NCBI GenBank assembly: GCA_964483245.1
Contig: CAZABP010000040.1
Coordinates: forward strand, 1 to 44,836
Direction: 5' to 3'
DNA: 44,836 bases
Source of the DNA: CAZABP01 sp964483245
GTDB lineage: Bacteria > Planctomycetota > UBA1135 > UBA2386
Shown: positions 33,505-42,020 of the stretch, piece after piece
Numbering within the stretch: position 1 is the stretch's first letter
Layout of the letters: each line of letters begins with the position of its first letter
Program-made: the position numbers and the translations under genes
Notes under the pieces: generated by a model
What the model saw: only the letters and a program-made list of their open reading frames with translations
Told to the model about the DNA's origin: nothing
Database searches by the model: none

Positions 33505-35576
33505 TACCGCAGCCGGGGAGTTCCGATCCGCGCCTGGAGCTGCGCCGCGGTCTGTTGCTGGGTCGCCAGGAGCCGCCGGAACGAACGCCAGGCCTCGGCC
33601 AGGGGTGCGGCCTCGGCTGGCTGCGTCTGCGCGAGCAGCGCTTGCGCGTCGGCGAACCGGTGCAGCTCCACCAACAGATGCGCGAGTTGCAGCATCTCCG
33701 GCACATCGCCTCGCCCCGCAGCGAGCTCCTGTTGCAGCAGCGATGCTGCCTCCTCGTAGCGCTGGTGCTGCGCGAGCGCGCGCGCGCGCAGTGCAGCGGG
33801 CGCGGCGTCGCCGAGCGCCAGCACGCGATCGAAGCGTCCGAACCCGGCCCAGATCTGCGCCTGCAGTGCCGGCGCCAGGTCCGGCGTCAGCAGCAGCAAC
33901 GCCGCCGCGGCATCCGGGTCCGGATTGGCTTCCAGCAGCCGTCGCGCTTCGTCGACGTGACCGGCAGCGAGCATCGCGACGCCCAGCTCCATGCGGGCAC
34001 GCGGATCGTCACCGCGCGCAGCAGTCCACTCCGCTGGCGTCGCGTCGAACAGCAACCATTCCCCCTCGCGATCGATCGGGGTCAGACCGCGCAGCCAATG
34101 ATGCAGGCGCGTGGGATCGCGCGGATCGTCGGCACCGCAGACCAGCCAGTGTGCGAGCACCGGCCCCAGCCGTGGGCCGGACAGCTCAGACACTTCGACC
34201 GCCTCCGGGTGCCGGGCCAGCAGCGCAGCGCGGTCCGGATCCGGGACCCATGGGTCGAGCCACAGCTCCGGCGACAGCGCCGGGTACTTCGGCGGCCAGG
34301 CGCAGGTCGAGTCGTGGAACCACAGGTGCGCGCGCGAACGGAACATCGCGTTGCTCCAGCTCAACGGACGCGGCCACGCGCCCGCCAGCTCGAGCACGGC
34401 GAGCAGCGTGATCAGCGCGGCTGCGACTGCGTGCCGGCGCGAACTGCGGCTGAGCTGCACGAGCGGCCGCGCCGCGACGAGCGCTACCAGCGGCAGCAGC
34501 GGCAGCACGTAGCGCACGCCGATCTGCTTCGACGTCGCGAGCGAGAGCCAGGCGAACAGCGGCACGCTCGCCGCGGCGAGGATCCAACCGACGCCCGCCC
34601 GCCACGGCGGTCCGCGCAGGAACGTGGCGAGCACGAGCAGCAGCAGCCAGGCGAGCGGGAGCTTCGCCAGCAGGCCGAGCGCGTAGTAGCTCGCGAACCC
34701 GGGCCCGCGGCGGTCGCCGAGCTTGGCGCCTCCCTGCTCGGCGAAGAACTGCTGGAAGTCGATCCCGCGCACGAACGGCTCCGGCAGCGTCCCGAGCAAC
34801 ACCGGCAGGCCCGGCAGCGCGGCGACCCGGCGCAGCGCGTCGCTGACGACGCCGGACGCCGTATCGTGCGCGTTCCGCTCGGTGCGGGGAGTCTGCCGGA
34901 TCTCCACCGTGTAGCCGGGCGGTACCACGAAGTATCCGAGCCACAACGTCACCCACGCAGCCAGCGCCATGACCGCGGCGTGCGGGACCACGCGCACGCG
35001 CGTCCGCGCCAACCACCAGACGGCTACGAAGGCCGGCAGAAGCCCGAGGGCGAGGAACTTCGTCGCCAGGGCCGCGCCGAATGCGATCCCCGCGACGACC
35101 GCACGTGCCCAGCCTGGCTCGGCGTGCCACCGCACCAACATCCAACAGGTCCAGATCCACGCGGCGGTCAACGCCACGTCCGGCGTCATCAGCGGCGCGT
35201 GCGCGAGCAGCAGCGGATTCAGCACGTGGAGCGCCAGCGCCGCGAGCCCGAGCCGCGGCCCACCGAGCTCACGCGCGCAGCGCCACAGCCCGAACGCCGC
35301 GAGCGCGACGAACGGCAGCATCCCAAGCCGGCCGAATCCCTTGTAGTCGGCGAGCGGCTCGAGCGGCGCGCCGAGCCACGCCGCGAGTTGGTTCGCAAGC
35401 AGGGCCGGCGGTCCATGCAGGATCGTCTCGAACGGCGAGTACTCCAGCTCGGCGCGCAGCGCGATCCCGGCCTGCAGATACGTCAGCTCGTCCGCAGTCC
35501 ACGGCACGAGGAACCCCAGCCACGCGACCATCGCGACGTGCGCGACCAGCAATGCCGCCGCGAGCCGATCTGCCAT
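33504..35576 (-). CDS. GT-C-fold membrane glycosyltransferase with TPR-like tail
   Basis: A 690-residue integral membrane protein. The N-terminal half has about ten predicted helices and the acidic ADELTYL motif after the first helix (residues about 28-34), which matches the Asp-Glu catalytic site of GT39/GT83-type lipid-phosphate-dependent glycosyltransferases. LMTPDVALTAAWIW and GVRYVLPLLPLVAL also fit this GT-C group. From about residue 470 the chain is soluble and helical with TPR-like units (ARMELGVAMLAAGHVDEARR; RALAQHQRYEEAASLLQQEL; LAHLLVELHRFADAQALL). The sugar and acceptor are unknown; protein O-glycosylation or envelope glycan synthesis are options. Its stop is the right end of the 160-bp palindromic element. 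Confidence 0.82.
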   Translation of the reverse strand: MADRLAAALLVAHVAMVAWLGFLVPWTADELTYLQAGIALRAELEYSPFETILHGPPALLANQLAAWLGAPLEPLADYKGFGRLGMLPFVALAAFGLWRCARELGGPRLGLAALALHVLNPLLLAHAPLMTPDVALTAAWIWTCWMLVRWHAEPGWARAVVAGIAFGAALATKFLALGLLPAFVAVWWLARTRVRVVPHAAVMALAAWVTLWLGYFVVPPGYTVEIRQTPRTERNAHDTASGVVSDALRRVAALPGLPVLLGTLPEPFVRGIDFQQFFAEQGGAKLGDRRGPGFASYYALGLLAKLPLAWLLLLVLATFLRGPPWRAGVGWILAAASVPLFAWLSLATSKQIGVRYVLPLLPLVALVAARPLVQLSRSSRRHAVAAALITLLAVLELAGAWPRPLSWSNAMFRSRAHLWFHDSTCAWPPKYPALSPELWLDPWVPDPDRAALLARHPEAVEVSELSGPRLGPVLAHWLVCGADDPRDPTRLHHWLRGLTPIDREGEWLLFDATPAEWTAARGDDPRARMELGVAMLAAGHVDEARRLLEANPDPDAAAALLLLTPDLAPALQAQIWAGFGRFDRVLALGDAAPAALRARALAQHQRYEEAASLLQQELAAGRGDVPEMLQLAHLLVELHRFADAQALLAQTQPAEAAPLAEAWRSFRRLLATQQQTAAQLQARIGTPRLR

Positions 35577-35578
35577 CT

Positions 35579-35606
35579 TGGCGCGACTTTTCTCGTCAGA
35601 CCCCGA
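35579..35606. repeat. Degenerate copy of the GTCAGACCCC repeat
   Basis: TGGCGCGACT (35579-35588) followed after 6 bases by GTCAGACCCC (35595-35604) repeats the layout of 4170-4196. Only the right half of the inner palindrome is kept. It lies between the glycosyltransferase start and the end of the VOC gene and includes the VOC stop codon. Confidence 0.6.
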
Positions 35607-35973
35607 ACAGTGCGCAGACGGCGCCGGCAGGGTCGCGGATCACGGCGAACCGCTTGCCGGCGAGCGGGCGCGGACCGACGAGGACTTCGCCACCGAGCTG
35701 GCGGCATTGCGCGCAGCTTCGATCGAGATCGGCGACCTGGATGTAGACGAGCCACTGCGGCGGCACATCGGCGTTGATCCCGCGCGCGTGGCAGACTCCG
35801 GCGACCCCCTTGCCGGTCGCGGACAGCATGGCCCAGTCCTCGTAGTCCCCCATGGCGACGCCGGACCGGCGCCAACCGACGACCTGCTCGTAGAACTCGG
35901 CGACCCGCGGTGCATCGCGCACGGTCAGGTCGGTCCAGACGATCTCGCCCGGTTGCGGCTCTGGTTGGGTCAT
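35596..35973 (-). CDS. VOC-superfamily (glyoxalase-like) protein
   Basis: A 125-residue protein of two beta-alpha-beta-beta-beta modules. It opens with IVWTDLTVRDAPRVAEFYEQ and VVGW, continues to WLVYIQVADLDRSCAQCRQL, and closes with KRFAVIRDPAGAVCALFGV, the standard layout of small VOC proteins. The N-terminal metal ligand normally a His is not evident (TDL instead), so the enzyme activity is unclear. Substrates in this superfamily vary widely (antibiotic resistance, methylglyoxal, extradiol cleavage). The ATG at 35973 overlaps the stop of the AI-2E-type transporter gene by 4 bases (ATGA). The last codons coincide with a degenerate palindromic repeat. Confidence 0.85.
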   Translation of the reverse strand: MTQPEPQPGEIVWTDLTVRDAPRVAEFYEQVVGWRRSGVAMGDYEDWAMLSATGKGVAGVCHARGINADVPPQWLVYIQVADLDRSCAQCRQLGGEVLVGPRPLAGKRFAVIRDPAGAVCALFGV

Positions 35974-37013
35974 GGCTGTACCTGGAGGGGAATGACGGCG
36001 GGCGTGCGCGTGGCGCCGGAGGACATCAGATCGGCCAGCGGCGCCAATGGTTCGATTCGCGCCATGACCTCCTTGACGAACGCGGTCAGCGGGACGGCCA
36101 ACAGGACGCCGACGAATCCCCACATGACGCCCCAGAACACGAGCCCGGCCAGCATCGCGACCGGGTGCAGGTCGACCGAGTTCCCGAGCAGCGCCGGTTC
36201 GACGACGCTGCCGATCACCATCTGGAACAGCGCCGGCACCGCGAGCACCAACACGATCGTCGCTGTCGTCGTCTCCGGATCGAACAGCACGACCGGCAAC
36301 GGCAGCAGCGTCGCGACCACCGAGCCGATCTGCGGCACGAAGTTCAGCAGGAACGCGAGCAGCCCGAACACACCCGCGAGCTCGACCCCGAGGATCCACA
36401 GGAACAGCCCGACGAACAGGCCGGTCACCGCGGACGTGATCACCTTCAGCGCCATGTAACGCTGTGTGCCTTCCGCGAACCTGGCCCAGAAGCCCCCCGC
36501 GCGCGGCCGCCAGGCGCGCCGCCCGAACATCAGGAAGATCGTGAACACGAGCACGAGCGCCCCGTCGGAGACGAGCCCGAGCAGTGCCCGCGCCGTGCCA
36601 CCTGCGAGGCTCCCGATCTGCCCGGCGACCACTTCGCGCGCCTGGTCGGCGTCGATCCCGAGCCGCTGCACCGGGATGACGTCGTCGGCACGGTCGAGCA
36701 GCGCGCGGATCCGATCGGCATAGGTCTCCGTGTAGGCGCTGATCTGAGCGACCGCAGTCGTCATCAGCAAGCCGACCAGCACCAGCGCGAACACGCCGAG
36801 GATCAGCGCCAGCGTTGCTGCCGGTCCATGCCGCAGCCCGAGCCTGCGCTCGAGCCACAGCGACAGCGGGGTCAGCGCCATCGTCACGAACAGCGCGACG
36901 ACGAGAGGCGTCATGACCGCACGCATCAGCGACAGCACGACGCCGAGCGCGATGCCGGTCAGCAACAGCAAGCAGACCGTGCGCAGTCTCTGATCGGCCG
37001 GGCTCGGATCCAC
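35970..37013 (-). CDS. AI-2E family transporter (PerM/TqsA-like)
   Basis: A 347-residue polytopic membrane protein of the AI-2 exporter superfamily, with about eight helices. Landmarks are VVLSLMRAVMTPLVVALFVT in the first pair, the long cytoplasmic helix-rich domain (YTETYADRIRALLDRADDVIP), VFTIFLMFGRR, and the closing FLLNFVPQIGSVVATLLPLP and NSVDLHPVAMLAGLVFWG motifs, which are typical of the family. No ATG lies before the first helix; the GTG at 37013 is the most likely start. Members export small molecules or ions (autoinducer 2, Na+/H+ exchange in some). It is coupled to the downstream VOC gene and diverges from the DUF1549 gene. Confidence 0.9.
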   Translation of the reverse strand: MDPSPADQRLRTVCLLLLTGIALGVVLSLMRAVMTPLVVALFVTMALTPLSLWLERRLGLRHGPAATLALILGVFALVLVGLLMTTAVAQISAYTETYADRIRALLDRADDVIPVQRLGIDADQAREVVAGQIGSLAGGTARALLGLVSDGALVLVFTIFLMFGRRAWRPRAGGFWARFAEGTQRYMALKVITSAVTGLFVGLFLWILGVELAGVFGLLAFLLNFVPQIGSVVATLLPLPVVLFDPETTTATIVLVLAVPALFQMVIGSVVEPALLGNSVDLHPVAMLAGLVFWGVMWGFVGVLLAVPLTAFVKEVMARIEPLAPLADLMSSGATRTPAVIPLQVQP

Positions 37014-37089
37014 GGCGCGCAGCTTACGCAGCGCCCGCGCGTGGACAGCGATGGAACCCGCACCTATCGTCGCCGCGACCCGTCCTGCG

Positions 37090-40000
37090 ATGCCCTTCCA
37101 TGCGATCCCGATCCGGCAGCTCGCGCGCTGGCTGTGCGCGGTCGGGCTGACCGGCACCGTCGTCGCGCAGGCGCCGTCGTTCCAGCGCGAGATCCGCCCG
37201 CTGCTCGCCGAGCACTGCTTCCCGTGCCACGGCCCGGACGCCGGCAAGCGGAAGGCAGGCCTCCGGCTCGACCGGCGCGAGGACGCGACGCAACGGCTCG
37301 AATCCGGGGTCCAAGCGATCGACCCGGAGCAGCCGGCCGCCAGCGCGATCCTGGCCAGGATCGTGCACGCCGACCCGCGCGAGCGGATGCCGCCACCGTC
37401 GCTCGGCAAGCCGCTCTCGACGTCGCAGCTCGACCAGCTCCGGCGTTGGATCCTGGCCGGCGCGGAATACGAACCGCACTGGTCGCTGGTGCCGCCGCGG
37501 AAGCACACTCCGCCCGCCGGCGCCGCGCACCCGATCGACGCCTTCGTGCAGGCGGAGCTGCGCCGGCGCGGCCTCGTGCCCTCGCCCGCTGCCGACCGCG
37601 CGACCTGGTTGCGCCGGATCACGCTCGATCTGACCGGTCTCCCGCCCTCCACCGACGAGATCGATGCGTTCCTGGCCGATGCCTCGCAGCAGGCCGAGGA
37701 CCGGGTCCTGACGCGCCTGTTCGCATCGCCGCGCTACGGCGAGCACATGGCGCGCTACTGGCTCGACGCCGCGCGCTACAGCGACACGCACGGCTACCAC
37801 CTCGACAACCTGCGCACGATCTGGCCGTACCGCGACTGGGTGGTGCAGGCATTCCAGCGCAACCTGCCGTACGACCAGTTCACGATCGAACAGCTCGCCG
37901 GTGACCTGCTGCCGGAACCGACGCGGGACCAGCTCGTCGCAACCGGGTTCCACCGCTGCCTGCCGACGACGGCCGAAGGCGGCCTGATCGCCGAGGAGTA
38001 CCTCGCCAAGTACGCGATGGACCGCGTCGACACGACGGCGACGGTCTGGCTCGGCACGACGCTCGGCTGCGCGCAGTGTCACGACCACAAGTACGACCCG
38101 ATCTCGCAGCGCGACTACTACCGGATGCTGGCGTTCTGGAAGAACGTCGAAGGGGACGCGAGCGACCGCAACATCCCGCTGCCGCCGCCGTCGATCCAGG
38201 TACCGTCGGCGGACCAGGAGGCACGCAGCGCGGAGCTGGCCGCCGCGATCACGACCGTCGAGCAGGCGATGTCGATCACGGCACCGGAGCAGGAGGCGGC
38301 CATCGCCGCCTGGGCGCGCCGCACGGCCGAGGTGCTCGGCCGACTCTGGCAGACCGCGACCCCGCGCTCGGCGCTGTCGCGCGGCGGCGCGACCACCGAG
38401 CTGCTGCCCGACGGCTCGGTCCGCTTCACCGGCGAGAACCCGGCCAAGGACGTGCACGAACTCGTGCTGCACACACCGCTGGCGCAGATCCACGCGCTGC
38501 GGATCGAGGCGATCCCGGATCCCGCGGCCGGCGACCGCGTCGGCCGCGCGCACAACGGCAACATCGTGCTCGGCCGACTCGAGCTCGAAGTCGCCCCGGC
38601 GATCGATCCGATGCGACGCAGCAAGGTCCCGCTGCGCGCCGCGAGCGCCGACTACAACCAGCAGCGCTATCCGGCCGGCGACGTGCTCGACGACAGCGAG
38701 CGCAGCGGTTGGGGACTGCTCGGAGGCCAGCAACAGCGACGGTTCCTGGTCGCCGCAGCAGCCGAGCCGTTCGGCTCCACCGGCGGCACGCTGCTGCACC
38801 TGAAGCTCGGCTATCAGTCGGGCCACCCCAGCCACACGATCGGGCGCATCCGGATCGCGGTCAGCGCGTCGGCGGACGTGACCCCGGTCACGCTGTCGCC
38901 ATGGCAGCAGATCGGTCCGTTCCGCGGCGCCGACTTCGCCACCGTGTTCCGCACGGAGTTCGGTCCGGAACAGGATCCCGCCGCAACGCAGGTTCACGGC
39001 GAGCTGACGTGGAGCGAGCGGACAGGCCTGCGCGACAACACGATCCACACGTTCCGCGCCGAGAACGCGGCGTTCTACTTCGCCCGCACGATCACCTCGC
39101 CGAACCACCGCGAGCTGACGCTGCGTCTGGGCAGCGACGATGGGATCAAGCTGTGGCACGACGGGGCGCTGCGCCTCGACCGCGAGGTGGCGCGCGCCGT
39201 CGCGCCGGACCAGGACGAGGTGACGCTGACGTTGCACCCGGGCGAGAACCGCCTGCTGGTGAAACTGGTCAACGGCGGCGGCGACTGCGGGTTCTTCTTC
39301 CGCGTGCACGGCGAGCAGACGCAGGCGGTGCCGGCGGCCGTGTTGACGGCAGTGACCGCGGCGGCACCTGCGGACGACGAACGTGCACTGCTGCGCCGGC
39401 ACTGGCGCGAGCAGTTCGATCCGCAGTGGCGCGAGCTGGAGGCGCGGCGCCAGCAGCTGGCGCAGCAGCGGCTCGACCTGCAGGCGAGCATTCCCGGCAC
39501 GCTGGTCCTGCGCGCGCCGGAGACCGCACCGCCGACGCACGTCCTGCGGCGCGGCCGCTACGACCAGCCGGGGGAGCAGGTCGAGCCGGGCGTGCCGGAC
39601 GTGCTGCCGCCGCTGGTGACCGACGGCACGCCGACGCGGCTCGACTTCGCCCGCTGGCTGCTGCAACCGGACCACCCGCTGACGGCGCGCGTCTACGTGA
39701 ACCGTCTCTGGCAGCAGGTGTTCGGGATCGGACTCGTCGCGACGCCGGAGGACTTCGGCGTGCAGGGGGCGTATCCGAGCCATCCGGAGCTGCTCGACTG
39801 GCTGGCGGTCGAGTTCGTCGAGTCCGGGTGGGACGTGCAGCGGATGCTGCGGTTGATCGCGACGTCGGCGACGTACCGGCAGAGTTCGGCGTCGACCCCT
39901 GCCGCCGCCGCGGAGGATCCGGACAACCGCTGGCTGGCGCGCGGCCCCCGCCATCGCCTGGATGGCGAAGTGATCCGCGACTCACTGCTGTCGATCTCCG

Positions 40001-40581
40001 GTCTGCTGGTCGAACGGATCGGCGGCCCGGGCGTCAAGCCGTACCAGCCGCCGGGTCTGTGGGAGGCGGTCGGCTACGCCGACAGCAACACGCGGTTCTT
40101 CCAGCAGGACCATGGCGAGGCGCTGTGGCGGCGCAGCCTCTACACGTTCTGGAAGCGGACCGCGCCCCCACCGATGTTGCTGCTGTTCGATGCTCCGATG
40201 CGGGAGTCGTGCGCGGTGCGCCGGCCACGCACCAACACTCCACTGCAGGCGCTCGCGCTGCTGAACGACGTGCAGGCGGCCGAGGCGGCGCGCGCGTTCG
40301 CGGCGCGGTTGCTGGCGCGGGACGAGCCGGACGCGGCGCGGCTGCATCACGGGTTCCGCCTCGTGACCGGACGTCTCCCCGAGCCGCCCGAGCTCGAGGA
40401 GCTGACAACGCTGCTGGCCGAGCAGCGGCTGCACTACGCGCAGCACCGCAGCGATGCAGCGGAGCTGGTCCGCGTTGGCGAGAGCACCGTCGAGCCGGCG
40501 CGCGATCCGGCCGAATGGGCCGCATGGTCCGTCGTCGCATCGGTCCTGCTGAACCTCGACGAGACGATCACGAAACGCTGA
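37090..40581 (+). CDS. Planctomycete cytochrome c / DUF1549 / DUF1553 protein
   Basis: A 1163-residue exported protein. After a signal peptide (about 1-27) an N-terminal PSCyt1 domain carries a heme motif CFPCH (C43, C46, H47) and ERMPPPSLGKPL. The DUF1549 region (about 150-370) includes LDLTGLPPSTDEIDAFL, RYSDTHGYHLDNLR, and GCAQCHDHKYDPISQ, a second CxxCH (C327-H331). A middle insertion (about 610-750) resembles a carbohydrate-binding beta sandwich (LTLRLGSDDGIKLWHDGAL). DUF1553 (about 840-1130) closes with RTNTPLQALALLNDVQ and NLDETITKR. The ATG at 37090 starts the signal; an upstream ATG at 37051 is possible. Such proteins always pair with DUF1501 and are unique to Planctomycetota and relatives; an oxidative role on complex carbohydrates is proposed but unproven. 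It overlaps the next gene by one base. Confidence 0.93.
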   Translation: MPFHAIPIRQLARWLCAVGLTGTVVAQAPSFQREIRPLLAEHCFPCHGPDAGKRKAGLRLDRREDATQRLESGVQAIDPEQPAASAILARIVHADPRERMPPPSLGKPLSTSQLDQLRRWILAGAEYEPHWSLVPPRKHTPPAGAAHPIDAFVQAELRRRGLVPSPAADRATWLRRITLDLTGLPPSTDEIDAFLADASQQAEDRVLTRLFASPRYGEHMARYWLDAARYSDTHGYHLDNLRTIWPYRDWVVQAFQRNLPYDQFTIEQLAGDLLPEPTRDQLVATGFHRCLPTTAEGGLIAEEYLAKYAMDRVDTTATVWLGTTLGCAQCHDHKYDPISQRDYYRMLAFWKNVEGDASDRNIPLPPPSIQVPSADQEARSAELAAAITTVEQAMSITAPEQEAAIAAWARRTAEVLGRLWQTATPRSALSRGGATTELLPDGSVRFTGENPAKDVHELVLHTPLAQIHALRIEAIPDPAAGDRVGRAHNGNIVLGRLELEVAPAIDPMRRSKVPLRAASADYNQQRYPAGDVLDDSERSGWGLLGGQQQRRFLVAAAAEPFGSTGGTLLHLKLGYQSGHPSHTIGRIRIAVSASADVTPVTLSPWQQIGPFRGADFATVFRTEFGPEQDPAATQVHGELTWSERTGLRDNTIHTFRAENAAFYFARTITSPNHRELTLRLGSDDGIKLWHDGALRLDREVARAVAPDQDEVTLTLHPGENRLLVKLVNGGGDCGFFFRVHGEQTQAVPAAVLTAVTAAAPADDERALLRRHWREQFDPQWRELEARRQQLAQQRLDLQASIPGTLVLRAPETAPPTHVLRRGRYDQPGEQVEPGVPDVLPPLVTDGTPTRLDFARWLLQPDHPLTARVYVNRLWQQVFGIGLVATPEDFGVQGAYPSHPELLDWLAVEFVESGWDVQRMLRLIATSATYRQSSASTPAAAAEDPDNRWLARGPRHRLDGEVIRDSLLSISGLLVERIGGPGVKPYQPPGLWEAVGYADSNTRFFQQDHGEALWRRSLYTFWKRTAPPPMLLLFDAPMRESCAVRRPRTNTPLQALALLNDVQAAEAARAFAARLLARDEPDAARLHHGFRLVTGRLPEPPELEELTTLLAEQRLHYAQHRSDAAELVRVGESTVEPARDPAEWAAWSVVASVLLNLDETITKR

Positions 40582-42020
40582 TGGACCGCAACGAGACGAT
40601 CTGGACCCGCCGCGCGTTCCTCGGCCGCAGCGCCGCTTCGATCGCCGGGGTCGCCGCGCTGCAGAACCTGCTGGCAGCGCAGCAGGACCCGCAGCCGGCC
40701 GGTGGACCGCGCCGCGCGCCGCACTTCGCGCCGCGCGCGCGGCGGATGATCTACCTCGTGATGTCCGGGGCACCATCGCAGATGGATCTGTGGGATCCGA
40801 AGCCGGAGATGGAGCGCTGGTTCGACCAGGACTTCCCGGAGTCGATCCGGCGCGGGCAGCGGCTGACGACGATGACGTCCGGACAGAAGCGGTTCCCGAT
40901 CGCGCCGTCGGCGTACCGGTTCGCGCAACACGGGCAGACCGGCGCCTGGGTCAGCGAGCTGCTGCCGCACACGGCCAGCGTCGTCGACGAGCTGTGCGTG
41001 ATCCGCTCGATGCACACCGAAGCGATCAACCACGACCCGGCGATCACGTTCTTCCAGACCGGCGCCGAGCAGCCGGGCCGGCCGAGCTTCGGATCCTGGC
41101 TCTCGTACGGTCTCGGCAGCGTCAACCAGGACCTGCCGGCGTTCGTCGTGATGACGCCCACCTGGACCGGCCGCCGGGAGGCGCAGGCGCTGTACACCCG
41201 GTTGTGGGGTGCCGGCTTCCTGCCGAGCGAGCACCAGGGGGTCGCGCTGCGCGCGCAAGGCGATCCGGTCCTGTATCTGTCGGATCCACCCGGGATCACG
41301 CGGCCGGTGCGCCGCCGGATGCTCGACACGCTGCGCCGGCTGAACGAGCGCGCGCTGGCGCAGCAAGGGGATCCGGAGATCCGCGCGCGGATCGAGCAGT
41401 ACGAGCTCGCGTTCCGGATGCAGGCAGCCGTGCCGGAGCTGATGGACCTCAGCACCGAGCCGGAGCACGTGCTCGCGATGTATGGCCCGGACGTGCAGGT
41501 CCCGGGCACGTTCGCGCGCTGTGCGCTGTTGGCGCGGCGGCTCGTGGAGCGCGGCGTGCGCGTCGTGCAGTTGTTCCACCGCGGCTGGGACCAGCACGAG
41601 AACATGACCGGCAACCTGCCCAAGCAGTGCCGCGACGTCGACCAGCCGTGCATGGCACTGGTCCGCGACCTGCAGCAGCGCGGTCTGCTCGACGACACGC
41701 TGGTGGTCTGGGGCGGCGAGTTCGGCCGCACCGTCTACTGCCAGGGCCCGCTGTCGCGCGAGAACTACGGCCGTGACCACCATCCACGTTGCTTCACGAT
41801 GTGGGTCGCCGGCGGCGGCTTCCGGCGCGGCCACGTGCACGGCGAGACCGACGAGTTCTCGTACAACATCTCGCGCGATCCGGTGCACGTGCACGATCTG
41901 AACGCCACGCTGCTGCACTGCCTGGGCATCGACCACGAGCGGTTGACGTTCCGCTTCCAGGGGCGCGACTTCCGGCTGACCGACGTCCACGGTCGCGTCG
42001 TGCGTGAGCTCCTGGCCTGA
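40581..42020 (+). CDS. DUF1501 Tat-exported protein
   Basis: A 479-residue protein of the DUF1501 family (alkaline-phosphatase-like fold). The Tat signal RRAFLGRSAASIAGVAALQN starts near residue 10. Family landmarks are IYLVMSGAPSQMDLWDPKP, HTASVVDELCVIRSMHTEAI, DPAITFFQTG, HRGWDQHENM, DTLVVWGGEFGRTVY, and GRDHHPRCFTMWVAGGGF, where His and Asp residues are the putative metal ligands. The ATG at 40581 overlaps the TGA of the cytochrome gene (TGATG). A longer in-frame extension back to 38076 is antisense-free but lacks protein character and is ignored. DUF1501 always pairs with DUF1549/1553; the enzymatic reaction is unknown. The next gene overlaps its end by 17 bp. Confidence 0.93.
   Translation: MDRNETIWTRRAFLGRSAASIAGVAALQNLLAAQQDPQPAGGPRRAPHFAPRARRMIYLVMSGAPSQMDLWDPKPEMERWFDQDFPESIRRGQRLTTMTSGQKRFPIAPSAYRFAQHGQTGAWVSELLPHTASVVDELCVIRSMHTEAINHDPAITFFQTGAEQPGRPSFGSWLSYGLGSVNQDLPAFVVMTPTWTGRREAQALYTRLWGAGFLPSEHQGVALRAQGDPVLYLSDPPGITRPVRRRMLDTLRRLNERALAQQGDPEIRARIEQYELAFRMQAAVPELMDLSTEPEHVLAMYGPDVQVPGTFARCALLARRLVERGVRVVQLFHRGWDQHENMTGNLPKQCRDVDQPCMALVRDLQQRGLLDDTLVVWGGEFGRTVYCQGPLSRENYGRDHHPRCFTMWVAGGGFRRGHVHGETDEFSYNISRDPVHVHDLNATLLHCLGIDHERLTFRFQGRDFRLTDVHGRVVRELLA

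Noticed and set aside
34074..34090. GGGGTCAGACC string inside the glycosyltransferase gene
   Set aside because: It is ordinary coding sequence (Gly-Leu-Thr-Pro on the minus strand) and lacks the right half of the palindrome and the flanking box.
37024..39954. 976-codon minus-strand open frame opposite the DUF1549 gene
   Set aside because: Same codon-bias shadow effect; composition is Arg/Val/Ala-rich and no motif is found, while the plus strand encodes a well-known family.
38076..42020. In-frame N-terminal extension of more than 800 codons before DUF1501
   Set aside because: The extension covers the DUF1549/1553 coding region in a different frame, and a Tat signal starts precisely at the ATG 40581.
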